DNA from: Macrothele yani
Taxonomy: Eukaryota > Arthropoda > Arachnida > Araneae > Macrothelidae
Assembly (NCBI GenBank): GCA_039090855.1
Contig: CM077007.1
Span: 14,681,515 to 14,745,514, forward strand
Reading direction: 5' to 3'
DNA length: 64,000 bases
Shown here: positions 1 to 11,479 of the stretch, piece by piece
Position numbering within the stretch: position 1 is the first letter of the stretch
How the letters are laid out: each line of letters starts with the position of its first letter
Position numbers and translations under genes: made by a program
The notes under the pieces: generated by a model
Databases searched by the model: none
What the model saw: the letters and a program-made list of their open reading frames with translations, nothing else
What the model was told of the DNA's origin: nothing

Positions 1-27
1 ACAGGTCGCGCCATCTTTTTTCTGGAC

Positions 28-335
28 AATTAATGCATTCACAAGGATGAAAATTTGAACATCGATTAAAATAGCTTCATTTTATAACTTGGAATACTTA
101 ATATTTTCTAAAACATAACCATAATTATGCAATCCAACATTTGTTTGTCTACTGACGTCATCAAAGTACATGTCGCGCCATCCTTTTTCTGGTTTCAACA
201 CCACCAAAGGAAAAGTTATTGATTTTTTATATAATTATGGTTATGTTTTAGAAAATATTAAGTATTCCAAGTTATAATAAAGTTATTGTAATCGATGCTC
301 AAATTTTCATCCTTGGGAACACATTAATTGTGAAG
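28..335. repeat. Fold-back inverted repeat (about 100-bp arms)
   Basis: The arm at about 28-128 is nearly the reverse complement of the arm at about 231-335; both contain the stretch gatgaaaatttgaNcatcga and the stretch ttggaatacttaatattttc or its complement. The spacer is about 100 bp. A direct repeat, gtcgcgccatc followed by a T-run and ctgg, precedes the left arm (5-25) and recurs inside the spacer (173-193). This looks like a fold-back or MITE-type element. No protein is encoded and I do not recognise the family. Confidence 0.7.
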
Positions 336-394
336 GAAATGTGTACAAAAAGTTTTTCCATTGGAAGTATAGGAAGCAAAATTACTTGACGTCC

Positions 395-1051
395 ACCTTA
401 ATAATATGGGATAAGAGCGATGGAATGGATCGCAATCCTATGTACTGACCTTTGACCCCATTTTGTCCACATTCAATAGGGTTTGTCCCCAGGTGGTACC
501 CTACCACATACTGAAATTTCATCGAAATCGAACCATTTTTACGCACGTTATGACGCATAAGGGCAATGGAATGCATCTCGCTCTTATGTCCTGACCTTGG
601 ACCCCACTTCACCCATTTTGAATAAAATTCGTCCCCAGGTGGTCCCCTACCACATAGTAAAATTTCATTGAAATCGAACCATATTTACGCAAGTTATGAC
701 GCATAAGGGCAATGGAATGATCCCGCTCCTACGTCGTGACCTTTGACCCCATTTGTCCCATTTTCAATAGAATTACGTCCCCAGGTGGTCCCCTACCACA
801 TAGTAAACTTTCATTGAAATCGAACCATATTTACGCAAGTTATGACACATAAGGCAATGGAAGGATCCCGCTCCTACGTCGTGACCTTTGACCCCATTTG
901 TCCCATTTTCAATAGGGTTCGTTCCCAGGTGGTCCCCTACCACATAATAAAATTTCATCGAAATCGAACCATTTTTACACCAGTTATCGTGCGGACGGAC
1001 AAAGCTGGAGCATATACGCTTCTTCAACCTACGGTTGGAAAGCGTAAAAAA
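395..1051 (-). repeat. 146-bp tandem array, partial copy of a TIR element
   Basis: Four diverged monomers repeat here; the marker cccaggtggt recurs near 487, 633, 779 and 923, giving a period of about 146 bp. The right end reads ggttggaaagcgta, which matches the TIR of the related element at 45.4-46.8 kb in inverse orientation. The unique stretch with gtgcggacggacaaagctgg (about 990-1010) is also shared with that copy. The left terminus is missing or too decayed to see. Short ORFs inside are by-products of the repeat. Confidence 0.75.
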
Positions 1052-2450
1052 AGGAAGGAGAAGAGGGAAATACCTACCATGGCATCGTAAGCACATCAGG
1101 CCCCGCTTCCACTGGCGTGGCGGCTCTCGTAACAACACCACCACAACCACTTCAGCTTCAAAAGAAATTTGAGGAGGAGAAACGAAGGAAAAAATAAGGA
1201 CCACCTAATTGAAAAAAAAAAAATGTTCTGGATCAAAAATGGAATGATGTAAAAATTTAAAATTTAGGGGTAAAGAGAAAAAAATGGGGGAAGGTGAAAT
1301 TAAAATGGGAGGAAAATAAAGAAATGCAAATGTATGTGTGGAGTTAATGGTCTGGCTAGAACCAACAAATGTAGTATAATGTCATTGTGTATTCTTGTAT
1401 AAGTGTATAGTTAATGCCAGTGATAGCTTTAAAAAAACAAAGAAATGGATTGAAGTGTATTAATTTTGGTTTCTGTTAGAACAGGGTTTTTCATTAGCTC
1501 AAATGAGAGGAATGTGACATCAGAGTAGGGAATTGTAATGGTATGCATTCCTTAGGATAAAATGTGGGGAATTTGATTTTTGGCTCGGGTAGGAGAGCAT
1601 CCTTCTTCCATTAGCCTATTCTATTCTTTTTTTGTTGTTGTTGTCGTTTCACCAGTAGGAGTAGCAACTTAACTTATGCATAGATTTTGTCATAATTAAT
1701 GTGGGAGTCCTGGCAGTAACTTGTCATTTTTGTTTTGTTTTGTTTTATTTTTTGTTGTTGTAAAGTAAGAAAAAGATTTTTCCAGGTAACTGACCAGAAT
1801 CAGTGTATTGTGAAAAAAGAAAAATTTAAAATGTCACTCTTAACCATCTAAACTAAATTGTAAAGAGCATCTAGCTCAAGTTTAAACATGTAACAAATAT
1901 GCACATCGAGCGTTAAGCTCTTAACACTCTTTGAGTGAATGGTCACTTCCTTTGATGATTTTGTAAAGCAGGCCGGTAACTAAATTGTGCCACTTACCTC
2001 CCTCATCCTCTAAATCACACAGGTGAAAACTACTTGGTTTGCAGACCAGGATTTCTGAGAGGGATTATTTAGGACTGTTGAAACATACTCTGGACTCTAC
2101 ACATCATAGCTTAATTATTTTTTTCAGCCTAGCCACCAAAAGATTCCGTTGTATTGAGTTGTTTTCCAACATGTGCCTGGGAGCACAAAATAAACCTTTA
2201 GTTAACCTGGAATATATGTTTGAGCAAATTATTTTGTGTCTCATGTGAATTTCTCTTGTCGGTGGTGGTGGAGTCCCCTTCTATTTACTGGGATTTTTAG
2301 GATCGTATCTTGAGTGTTAGTCGTTAATAAAAAAATTCTTAATTGGGGTCCCCAGATAGATCACCGGCCTTTTTCTTCTTTAAAAAAATAAAATTGTTGT
2401 AATATTTGCATTTTAAGAAGTAAGTTCACCATCATAATAGAAAAATATTT
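1052..2450. other. AT-rich stretch, no gene seen
   Basis: I see T-rich and TTG-rich simple sequence (about 1625-1760) and a few AATAAA-like strings, but no ORF with recognisable protein features, no paired splice signals around a coding-like stretch, and no similarity to the other repeats of the window. Confidence 0.5.
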
Positions 2451-2898
2451 TTCTTAACACCAAATCCCCATGTATCACATGTGATTAGAGCAGGGTTTAA
2501 ACTACGATCGCATTTTTCGAAAATAAATGTAATTTTGCTAAAATATTTATATTTCTTTTTGCATAAATGCGAAAACGTTTAAATGGCACTGTTTCTTTCC
2601 TAGTGAGCGCCATTAAAATTCCGCGATTCCATCAAACGCATACAAAATACCGTCGTGGTGGAATTTCTCTTCTTTCATCATGTGACGTCAAATGATGCAT
2701 AGAAACTAGTAGCCAATTCAGTTTCTATGATGTCATCAACTGAGCTCTTCCTTACGTTCTCCTTGCTTTGGGTTTTTGAAAATTGGTAACACCTAATTGC
2801 CAACCGTGGTCATCACTCTCTCACGTGTTTGCTTTCGCGGTAGTCTTTTTTCATGTGGCCTTATTCGTGTGTGTTGAATATTTTTTCGTAGTCTAAAT

Positions 2899-3120
2899 AT
2901 GGATAAATGGTTAGGAATAAATTCCAAACGAGAAAATGATATTGAAAGTGTTACTACTACACAACAGCCAGCTAAAAAACCTAAGGTAACCAAATCTTTA
3001 GTGGAGAAGTGGCTTTCACTTATAAGTGGGCCAAAGTAAGATGGCATGACAGTCAACCTTACATTTCGTGTGAGCTATGCCAGAAATACAAGAAGAAAAA
3101 CATTCTTGCAACTGCTGAAG
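2899..3120 (+). pseudogene. hAT-type transposase N-terminal exon with frameshift
   Basis: The reading frame opens at ATG 2899 (start MDKWLGINSKR) and runs 46 codons to a stop at 3037. A one-base shift continues as VRWHDSQPYISCELCQKYKK up to 3120, followed directly by a donor-like gtaatt. The W...C-x2-C layout after a lysine-rich leader resembles the TTF/BED-like zinc-finger N-termini of hAT-derived genes such as the ZNF862 or KIAA1586 group. The frameshift makes an intact gene unlikely. No second half of the protein was found before the LINE at 4.42 kb. The assignment rests on pattern only. Confidence 0.4.
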
Positions 3121-4423
3121 GTAATTTTTTTTCCTCTTTTTTTACTTTTTTTTCTTTTGGTTGAATTATTTTTCTTTTCTTTATTACGCTTGATCGGCAT
3201 TCAAAAACACTGTTTCCAAGCAATTGCATTTGGCAATCAATCGCGCAATCAATCAATCTACGAAGATGAATTTCGAAACATCGCCATGTTTACAAATTTC
3301 GGTATAAATTCCACAAATTTAGTTTCAAATCTGAATTATTATATTTTGTTTACATATGGTAAGTGTGTAGTTTAGGGTCCTAAATTATTTCGCCGCAAAG
3401 AAAAAAAAAAAAAATTGCAGGATTTCGAAAAAGAGACATACAAATTTTAAAGTATGTAACACACTTGCCAACATTTAAGAATTTCTGGTTAATTTTATTG
3501 ATTTGTGGATAGAGGTCATTTTTTACGGAATTTTTAATACTTCGATTGCTCAATCAAAATATTTCAATCTCCTGCAACCATCCACTTAGTTCTACCGGAC
3601 CTTACGAGCGCTGTGCGCACTTATTTACTCGCTGACTTAACGAAATGTTTGTCGAGAAAACACCTATGAGTGTTGTTCTCATGGCTGATATATGTATATA
3701 TACAAATATTATGTGTCTCCTTTTCTTTCAGTTAAAACACAGAGTAGTGACTTCCTTTCTTCCTTTATACTGTTTTGTTTGCAAAGATTGGCGAAGAACA
3801 CCTGGTGTGTTCCCACGTTTTCCTTCTGCTTGTCATTACTGCGCTTGCTCGCCAGCTGTAATGATGCATTTTCTCACGCTCCGAAACATAAGCAAACATA
3901 TTCTAGCAAAGCTCGGAGTGTGTTGTTTATGTTACTTCGAAAGATCCGCGAAGTACTTTTTCACATTTTTTTTTTTTTGCTGCTCATCGGAGCGTAGATG
4001 AAAATTATGTTTCACATCTACAGAATGGATCAAGCTTTTGGCTTTCGTTGTTTGCATGCAAAGTGATTTTATTTTATTTATTTTTCTTTTGTTTTGTTTT
4101 GTCCTTACATTTCCGCTGTTTTTCGTACGGAATTTTTTATTTGAAATCATTTATCAACAGAAAATGTAAAACACGTATTAACCATTAACATAGAAGGGCC
4201 CGGTTATAAGGAATTCGATTTTAGAACTGCATATGAAAAATGGTTAAATAAAAAAACATCATTGCATTGTAAATTAATGAAAAAAATGTTAATAAGTCTT
4301 TTTAAACTCGAGTGTTTTTATTGGTTTCTAAAAAAATCTTTCTAAATAAATGCTTAATTGTTTATAAAAAATGCTAAAAGAAATTTGAAAATGCTAAAGG
4401 TTTTCAAAAGCCAGTTCATAATC
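3121..4423. other. AT-rich stretch, no gene seen
   Basis: The stretch has T-runs and several short ORFs without recognisable domains. If the preceding exon belongs to a spliced transposase, this could be its intron. Nothing else can be supported. Confidence 0.4.
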
Positions 4424-5952
4424 TGGATGAGAGGTGAGGATGTTGACTCTGATCATTACTTGGTAGTGTCAACAGTGAAACTGAATGTTGGTTGAAGGAA
4501 AAGGAATAGGAAGAGACCCAGGATGGAAAGAATAAAGGTTGAAAGGCTCCCTGAAGGTCATCGGCGTTATTCTGACTCACTCAGAGAACCACTGAAGGAG
4601 CTGAAGTCTTGTGAGAGGGATGTAGAAAAAAAGTGGGGATGTTTTAAGAACTGTGTTGTCACTGTTGCTGAAGAGGTCTGTGGCACCACAATAGTGGGTA
4701 ACAATAGAGGTGATGCTTGGTGGAATAGTAAGATTGAAGAGGCAGTAAAGAGGAAAAAAAGGAAGCCTATTTGGGGATGTTGCAAGATAAGAGTTTCTGT
4801 GGATGAATATCACTGTAAAAAGAATGAAGCTGCTAAGCTGGTTCGCCAGAGTAAGGCAAAAAATAGGTAGGAGAATGTGGAAAGGCATGAACTGGCTTTT
4901 TGGAAAGATAGGAAGTCTTTCTGGAAGTACATGAGACTCAGAAAAATAGGGGAAACAAAGTTGCAAGTTGTGTGAAGAATAAGATTGGGGAAATGATGTG
5001 GGAGCCCAATGAGTTAAGTGACAGATATAGTGAATACTTCTGTGAGCTATTAGATCAGGAAAGCAAAGATGATTCTGAGACAGACGCAGATGATGTCACA
5101 GTGAAGGATGGAAACACAGGAGGGGTCTCAAGAGAAAAGGTGTGTAAAGCTGTAAAATCTCTTCAGAATGGTAAGGCTCCGGGAGTTGGTGGCATAACTG
5201 CAGAGATGTTGAAATATGGTGGTGACTCTGTAACTGACTGGTTAACTGAAATTTGCCAGTTGTGCTGGGAGTTAGGAATGGTCCCTTGGGATTGAAAGGA
5301 TGCTATCATTGTTCCCTTGTATAAGGGAAAAGGTGATCAGACTGAATGCAAGAACTATCATGGTATTAGCCTACTGAGGGTGCCAGGGAAAGTGTTTGGT
5401 ATGGTTGTTATTGAAAAAGTATGGAGTCTTACATCAATGAAAGTGTGGGATGTTGAGAGTGGTTTCATGCCGGGTAAGGGTAAAGGCTGCACTAACCAAA
5501 TTTTTGCATTGTGCATAATGATCCAAAAGTATCTGACTGTTGGTAAGAAAGTTTTTACTGCCTTCATAGATTTAGAAAAAGATTATGACTGAGTAAATAG
5601 GACACTTCTGTGGAAGGTATTGAATGAATATGGTGTTACTGGGATTCTACTTAATAGTGTAAAATCCATGTATGCTGGCAGTAGTGCTTGTGTAAGAGTG
5701 AATGGTGTTTTATCCAAATGGTTTTCTGATGGTGCAGGAGTCAGGCAAGGTTGTGTAATGTCGCCATGGCTATTTAATATATTTATGGATGCATGCATGC
5801 ATGACGCGAAAATGGATAATACTGGTTTATGTCTTAGTGATATCCGTGTGTGCAGACTGCTGTATGCTGATGAAACTGTCCTGTTGGCAGAGAGTAAAAG
5901 TGAGTTGCACAGTATATTGTCCCGGATGTACGAAGTTCGCATGAAATTCAAC
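4424..5952 (+). pseudogene. LINE family A, 5'-truncated plus copy (endonuclease end and RT)
   Basis: The sequence begins inside the endonuclease C-terminus (DSDHYLVVSTVKLNVG) and runs through the linker and reverse transcriptase. Visible RT blocks are NGKAPGVGGITAEMLKYGG, the ECKNYHGISLL block, a damaged KDYD block near 5580, GAGVRQGCVMSPWLFNIFMD, and LLYADETVLL, where the catalytic YADD is changed to YADE. In-frame stops lie at 4495, 4868, 5293 and 5590. The copy ends abruptly after EVRMKF, exactly where the oppositely oriented copy begins. Its missing 3' end reappears at 9163-9455. The copy is dead and older than its neighbour. Confidence 0.85.
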
Positions 5953-8900
5953 ATACATACATATCACTAAGCTGTTCTCTGAGATTCAGAGGTTAGCTCC
6001 AAAAAGAAATACAAACTCCCAGATATTTTTACTTATTGTTGTCATATCAAACTTCGCCATTTACAGCGATCTTAACATACAACTCGTGCTTCACTGATAT
6101 CCATTACACGCCTTACACAAGATCTTTTATGCTTCATACTCATAATCTTTTTCTCATGCAGACACTCCTGAATCTGATCCACCCATGTCTTGCTTGGCCT
6201 TCCTCTGCCTTTCCTTCCTGCCACTTGGGCTGAAAAGATTTTCTTAGTAAGCATTTTATCACTCATTCTTTCAACATGGCCAAACCACCGAAGCATATTG
6301 GTCTCCACCTTGCTAACAACATTTTGCTTTACATCACACAACTGCAATACATCTTCATTCCTCACACAATCAGAACGTGTCTTGCCACAAACCCCACGTA
6401 AGCAACGCATTTCTCCAGACCACAAATGACTCCTATGCTTCTTCTGCAGTACCCAGGTTTCACTGCGATACATCAGAGTAGGGACAATTACTGTTTCATA
6501 CACAGCCATGCGGGACTCTCTAGAGAACCCATCATTCTTGTGAAAACCTCCCAGAGCAGCTATGACTTTCAAAGAAGAATTCACTCGCCTACTGATTTCA
6601 CCATCCAACTTGTTCTCTCTGTCAAACATGCTTCCTAAATACACAAACTCACTCACCTGGTCAATCACAGTGCCATTTATACTTACATTACATTCAGTGC
6701 TACCCATTCCTCTCTCAAAAACCATAACTTTGGTTTTTCCCTTATTTATACTCAGTTTGTATTTCATGCGAACTTCGTGCATCCGAGTCAACATATTCTG
6801 CAACTCACTTTTGCTCTCTGCCAACAGGACAGTGTCATCAGCATACAGCAATCTGCACACACAGAAATCACCAAGACATAAACTACTATTATCTATTTTG
6901 GCCTCACGCATGCATGCGTCCATAAATATATTAAACAGCCATGGCGACATTACACAACCTTGTCTAACTCCTGCACCAATGGAAAACCATTTTGATAAAA
7001 CACCATTCACTTGTACACAAGCTCTACTACCAGCATACATGGCTTTTACACTATTAAGTAGATTCCCACTAACACCATATTCATTCAATACCTTCCACAA
7101 AAGTGTCGTATTCACTCGGTCGTAAGCTTCTCTAAATCTATGAAGGCAATAAAAACTTTCTTCCCAACAGCCAGATACTTTTCAATCATCATGCGTAATG
7201 CAAAAATCTGGTTAGTGCAGCCTTTACCAGGCATAAAACCACTCTGAACATCCCACACTTTCAATGATGTAAGACCCTGTACTTTTTCAATAACAACCTT
7301 ACCAAACACTTTCCCTGGCACACTCAGTAGGCTAATACCATGATAGTTCTTGCATTCAGTCTGATCACCTTTTCCCTTATACAAAGGAACAATAATAGCA
7401 TCCTTCCAATCCTGAGGGACCATTCCTAACTCCCAGCACAACTGGCAAATTTCAGTTAACCAGTCAATTATAGAGTCACCACCATACTTCAACATCTCTG
7501 CAGTTATGCCATCAACTCCTGGAGCCTTATCATTCTGAAGAGATTTTAGAGCTTTACACACTTCTTCTCTTGAGATCCCTCCTGTGCTTTCATCCCTCAT
7601 TGTGACATCATCTGCATCTGTCTCAGAATCATTTTTGCTCTCCTGATCTAATAACTCACAGAAGTATTCACCCCATCTTTCACTTAACTCATTGGGCTCC
7701 CATATCATTTCCCCGATCTCATTCTTCACACAACTTACAACTTTGTTTCCCCTATTTTTCCTGAGTCTCATGTACTTCCAGAAGGACTTTCTATCTTTCC
7801 AAAAAGCCAGTTCATGCCTTTCCACTTTCTCCTTCCTATCTTTTGCCTTACTGTGGAGAACCAGCTTAGCAGCTTCACGCTTCTTACAGCGATATTCATC
7901 CACAAAGACTCTACCTTGCAACATCCCCAAATAGGCTTCCTTCTTTTTCTTTACTGCCTCATCAATCTCACTATTCCACCAAGCATCACCTCTATTGTTA
8001 CCCACTATTGTGGTGCCACAGAACTCTTTAGCAGCAGTGACAAAACAGTTCTTAAAACATTCCCACTTCTTTTCTACATCCCTCTCACAAGATTTCAGAT
8101 CCTTCAGTCGTTCTCTGAGTAAGTCAGAGTACCGCTGATGATCTTCAAGGAGCCTATCAACCTTTATTCTTTCTATCCTGGGTCTCTTCCTATTCCTCAA
8201 ACCAACATTAAGTTTCACTCGTGACACTACCAAGTAATGATCAGAACCAACATCTGCACCTCTCATCACACGGGTGTCAACAACTAAGTGTTTCAAACGC
8301 TGATCGTAAACAACAAAATCTATCACACTCTTTTGACCAAGAGTACGATTTTCCCAAGTATATGTGTGTATATACTTGTGGTTGAAAAATGTATTAGATA
8401 CACACAAACCATTCTCAATGCAGAGTTCAATTAATCTTTCACCATTATTATCATTCACAGAAGGATCATTAAACTCAGAACATTGTCAGAAATTGCATTC
8501 TGCACACCTACTCTAGCATTGAAATCCCCTGCTATTATAACTTTTTCTTTAGCACCAAACTGGCTCAAAACAGCTTTTAGCTCATTCTAGAAATCTTCTT
8601 TCTTATCAGAAGGTTCCGAATCACAAGGAGCATACACTACAACAATTACAATTCTCTGAAGTTTCACTTTCAAACGAATGCAGAGAATTCTCTCACTTAT
8701 GCAACTATAGTGAATCAAGTTGTTCTTCATCTTTTCACTGAAAATCACACCTACACCAGCCTGTCCTCTCATATTATCCAATACTCCAGACCACACACTC
8801 ACTGTGCCATTCACTTCTTCTACCCCAATTTCCTTCTTTTTGGTTTCACTTACACACAGCACATCCAGTCTATACTTATTCATCTCCTCAATCACCTCAC

Positions 8901-9160
8901 TCATCTTGCCATTTATACCTCTAGTATTCCATACACTAATCTTACATTCACTCAGCTGAGATCTGTTTCTCATACGCCGTTTAGAAAGTCCAGGTCGATT
9001 CCGTGGTGGACTGTCCTTCTCAAGTGTGGTAGGTCCACCATATCCCACACTTGAGTCATTCTTAATATTTCTTTTTGTCTTTTTAATCAGGTAAGTACAT
9101 CAGTGTGGGGGATTAGCCCACAGCTGAGGGTTCCAGTTGGTCATTCAACCTAAGGATTCT
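5953..9160 (-). mobile_element. LINE family A, almost full-length minus copy
   Basis: This non-LTR retrotransposon carries an APE-type endonuclease followed by a reverse transcriptase in one polyprotein. The frame is cut into pieces: 9048-8587 (endonuclease N-terminus, WNTRGINGKMSEV and VVVYAPCDSE), 8458-7112 (GSDHYLVVSRVKLNVG, then the RT N-terminus with KAPGVDGITAEML and ECKNYHGISLLSV) and 7115-6072 (GVRQGCVMSPWLFNIFMD, catalytic LLYADDTVLLAES, and the C-terminal region GRPSKTWVDQIQECL). A TAG near 8588, a short indel near 8470 and a frameshift near 7115 break it. The 3' end carries a catacata tail (5953-5966), and the 5' leader, gattagcccacagctgag, is shared with the copy ending near 53155. 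It probably moved by target-primed reverse transcription. The clade is not assigned. Confidence 0.9.
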
Positions 9161-9162
9161 GG

Positions 9163-9455
9163 AGCCCAAGTGGCAGGAAAGAAAGGCAGAGGAATGCCAA
9201 GGAATTCATGGATAGATCAGATTCAGGAGTGTCTGCATGAGAAAAAGATCATGAGTATGAAGTATAGAAGATATTGTGTGCGTCGTGTGATGGATGTCAG
9301 TGAAGCATGAGTTTTATGTCAAGATCGCTGTAAATGAAGTTTGATACAGCAACAGTAAGTAAATCAGTTAAAAATTATCTGGTTGTTTGTTTTTTCTTCG
9401 TGGAGCTAACCTTTGAATACCAGAGAACAGCTTAGTGATATGTATGTATGTACAT
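9163..9455 (+). pseudogene. LINE family A, 3' end fragment (remainder of the plus copy)
   Basis: Translation gives AQVAGKKGRGMPRNSWIDQI then QECLHEKKIMSMK and CVRRVMDVSEA, followed by the family 3' UTR and a tatgtatgta tail. It has the same orientation as the copy at 4424-5952 and resumes about 150 residues downstream of where that one stops. The minus copy therefore appears to have inserted into it with loss of target sequence. The tail abuts a mariner remnant. Confidence 0.8.
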
Positions 9456-10450
9456 GTCCGGGACCGCACAGCAGACGAACCATGTTGCGTTGATCGGAAC
9501 AAATGATAGTCTGAAAAGGCTACGTTGGGACTATACGCCGGGGCTTCAAAACTTCCCAGCTAATCGCCAATAATGTTTCCTTGTTTGATTTTGCAACATG
9601 CTGCCTACCATTACCATGTAGTAATTTCACAGGACACAGTCCTTTGCCTGTAAATGAACGTTTCCAACAGATTTCCTGGTTAAATTGCAGCAATTGTTCC
9701 TTATAGTGATCAGGAGTAACAGTTTTACCCTGTTTCAATAGTTCATAATGGAGCAGACCCTTCATATCCCACCAGATAAATAGCAAAACTTTCTTGGAGT
9801 GAATATTGTGTTTTGGTGTCAAAGTCGTTGCTTCCTCAGGGTCTACCCAGTGTTTTTCGCATTTGGGATTGTCGTACCATATCCACTTTCTATCATCCGT
9901 AACGATTTTCCACAGGAAAGACTTTCTGCATTGTTTATTCAACAGATTCAAACACTTCATGACACGTTCATCCTCGTTCCTCTGGCTGAGGTCGTGTGGC
10001 GCCCATTTTCCTTCCTTCTCAATCTTTCCCATTGCACGTAAACAATTGGAAATGGTTTGTTGAGTTATCCCCAGTTGTTCAGCTAGTTCTTTTTGCGTTT
10101 GAGATGAATCTTCATCCAGCAATGCTTGCAGTTCCTCATGTGCAACCTTCTGCGGGGCACCGCTACGTTCTCGATCACTAACATCAAAATCACCTGCTTT
10201 AAACCGTCTAAATCAAAACTCACACCTGGTTTTCGATACAATATTGTCCCCCAGAACAGAACAGATCGATGCACATGCTTTTGCAGCACTTTTTCCTTGA
10301 TGAAATTCGTAACAAATGCAGTGTCGAATAAATGCAGTATCGCATGCCGTCTTTCACCTACCGATGTGCAAGTTCGTTTGACTGTTGGACAAACTTCTGT
10401 GTCGCATTTTATACTCTGGACCAGTTACGGTCACACGACAACAATGCGGA
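9456..10450 (-). pseudogene. Mariner transposase remnant
   Basis: The minus strand encodes a mariner-type transposase: an N-terminal HTH (QTQKELAEQLGITQQTISN), the linker WAPHDLSQRNEDE, and the DDE domain with TDDRKWIWYDNP, HWVDPEEATTLTPKHNIHSK and HYELLKQGKTVTPDHY. The upstream part (FRRFKAGDFDVSDRERSGAP) sits in another frame. Of the three catalytic acids the first is kept. The second is changed (LLHGNGRQHVA where LLHDNARPHVA is usual) and the third reads YSPN instead of YSPD, in a shifted frame. The copy is inactive. TIRs were not identified. The left end abuts the LINE tail. Confidence 0.85.
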
Positions 10451-10625
10451 GGAATGTCGGATATGTAAATTAGCAGTATACATCACATACAAAATGCTTT
10501 AAAATTTATTTGCACACCTAATATTTGCAACACATGCTTTCATGGAATACCCTGAACAATCATGATAAAAATAAAGTAAATGTTAATGAAACAATTTATT
10601 GAAATACATAAAACACTATTTTTAC

Positions 10626-10819
10626 CTGAAACCATTCTTCTGGAATAAATCCCATACGGACTTTCCCGGAGTAAACAGCCCTGGGACGCCGAGGAAAATT
10701 GACATGATCTCTTTCTGGTCCATCATATGGCTTTGGCAATGGTTCTTTCAACAATTCCTTCAATGCTCTTTTCTTGCTTAGTTTCTACTGCTGGAAGGGT
10801 ACTCGCACTACGTATGAAC
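10626..10819 (-). CDS. ATP5PB: ATP synthase subunit b, mitochondrial (one internal exon)
   Basis: The minus strand encodes [20 protein letters not shown], then [20 protein letters not shown] and Q, followed by the donor gtaaaa at 10625. The block GKVR-G-IPEE-F is the conserved start of the mature subunit b of the F1Fo ATP synthase, just before its membrane hairpin. Subunit b is a peripheral-stalk protein of the inner mitochondrial membrane. Two acceptors are possible. An acceptor before 10784 gives an open 53-codon exon in phase 0. One before 10819, after a T-run, would add [18 protein letters not shown], which looks like a transit peptide, but a one-base shift near 10760 is then needed. No other exon was recognised. 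Flanking introns are filled with mariners. It could be a decayed duplicate, but the clean donor argues for a real exon. Confidence 0.75.
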
Positions 10820-10829
10820 CTAAAAAAAT

Positions 10830-11440
10830 GTATTTTTCTAAGTAAATATAAAACAATGTTGACGTAAAAAATTGGATAAAATTTAAGATATAAAGGTGCT
10901 AGTGACTGCTTACCTATTAATATTGAGCAAGTGATCATAGCCTGTATGAATCAATTAATCAATATCTGAAGCAATAACCATAACCATTTCTTACTCGAAC
11001 ACAAAAATGCCCAAGTGGCAAATTAAGCTATTGCAAATGGAAAAGACAGGAAGATGTGCAGAATACAGACATTTAAAATTGAAAACTGTTGCAATTTAAG
11101 CCAACACCAGTGATGTTTGTTATTAATTCCTTCAACATTAAAACTGACACAAAATATTGACTTCTGCTTTGTCTGGAAGCTGTTTTATTAATGAAAAGCT
11201 TAAAGTTTTCTGTTTCAGTATCAACATTTTTGCTATTACAACAAATAGACATCCCTTGGTACAAATTTTATTCATTATAAAAAAAACTTGCAAGTTTGAA
11301 ATAATTTTTTGATCCCATGAATGTTTTTTGTTCTATGGTGGCCATGTCAAAATTATTGATCACTAAGTAATAAAAATTCCTTCGCTTGTCATAACAATGT
11401 TCCCATTGCAGCAGAGCGCACTTCACACCTTCCCGCATCT
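10830..11440. other. AT-rich stretch between host exon and mariner
   Basis: Probably intronic if the neighbouring ATP synthase exon is real. No coding-like stretch, paired splice signal or recognised repeat was found. The 63-codon minus ORF at 11073-11264 has no recognisable feature. Confidence 0.4.
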
Positions 11441-11479
11441 GTGGACAAAGTATGTGCTAGCCACTAAGAGGCAATGACA

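Noticed and set aside
773..1204. 143-codon minus ORF
   Set aside because: It runs through the 146-bp tandem array; the repeated peptide reflects the satellite, not a protein.
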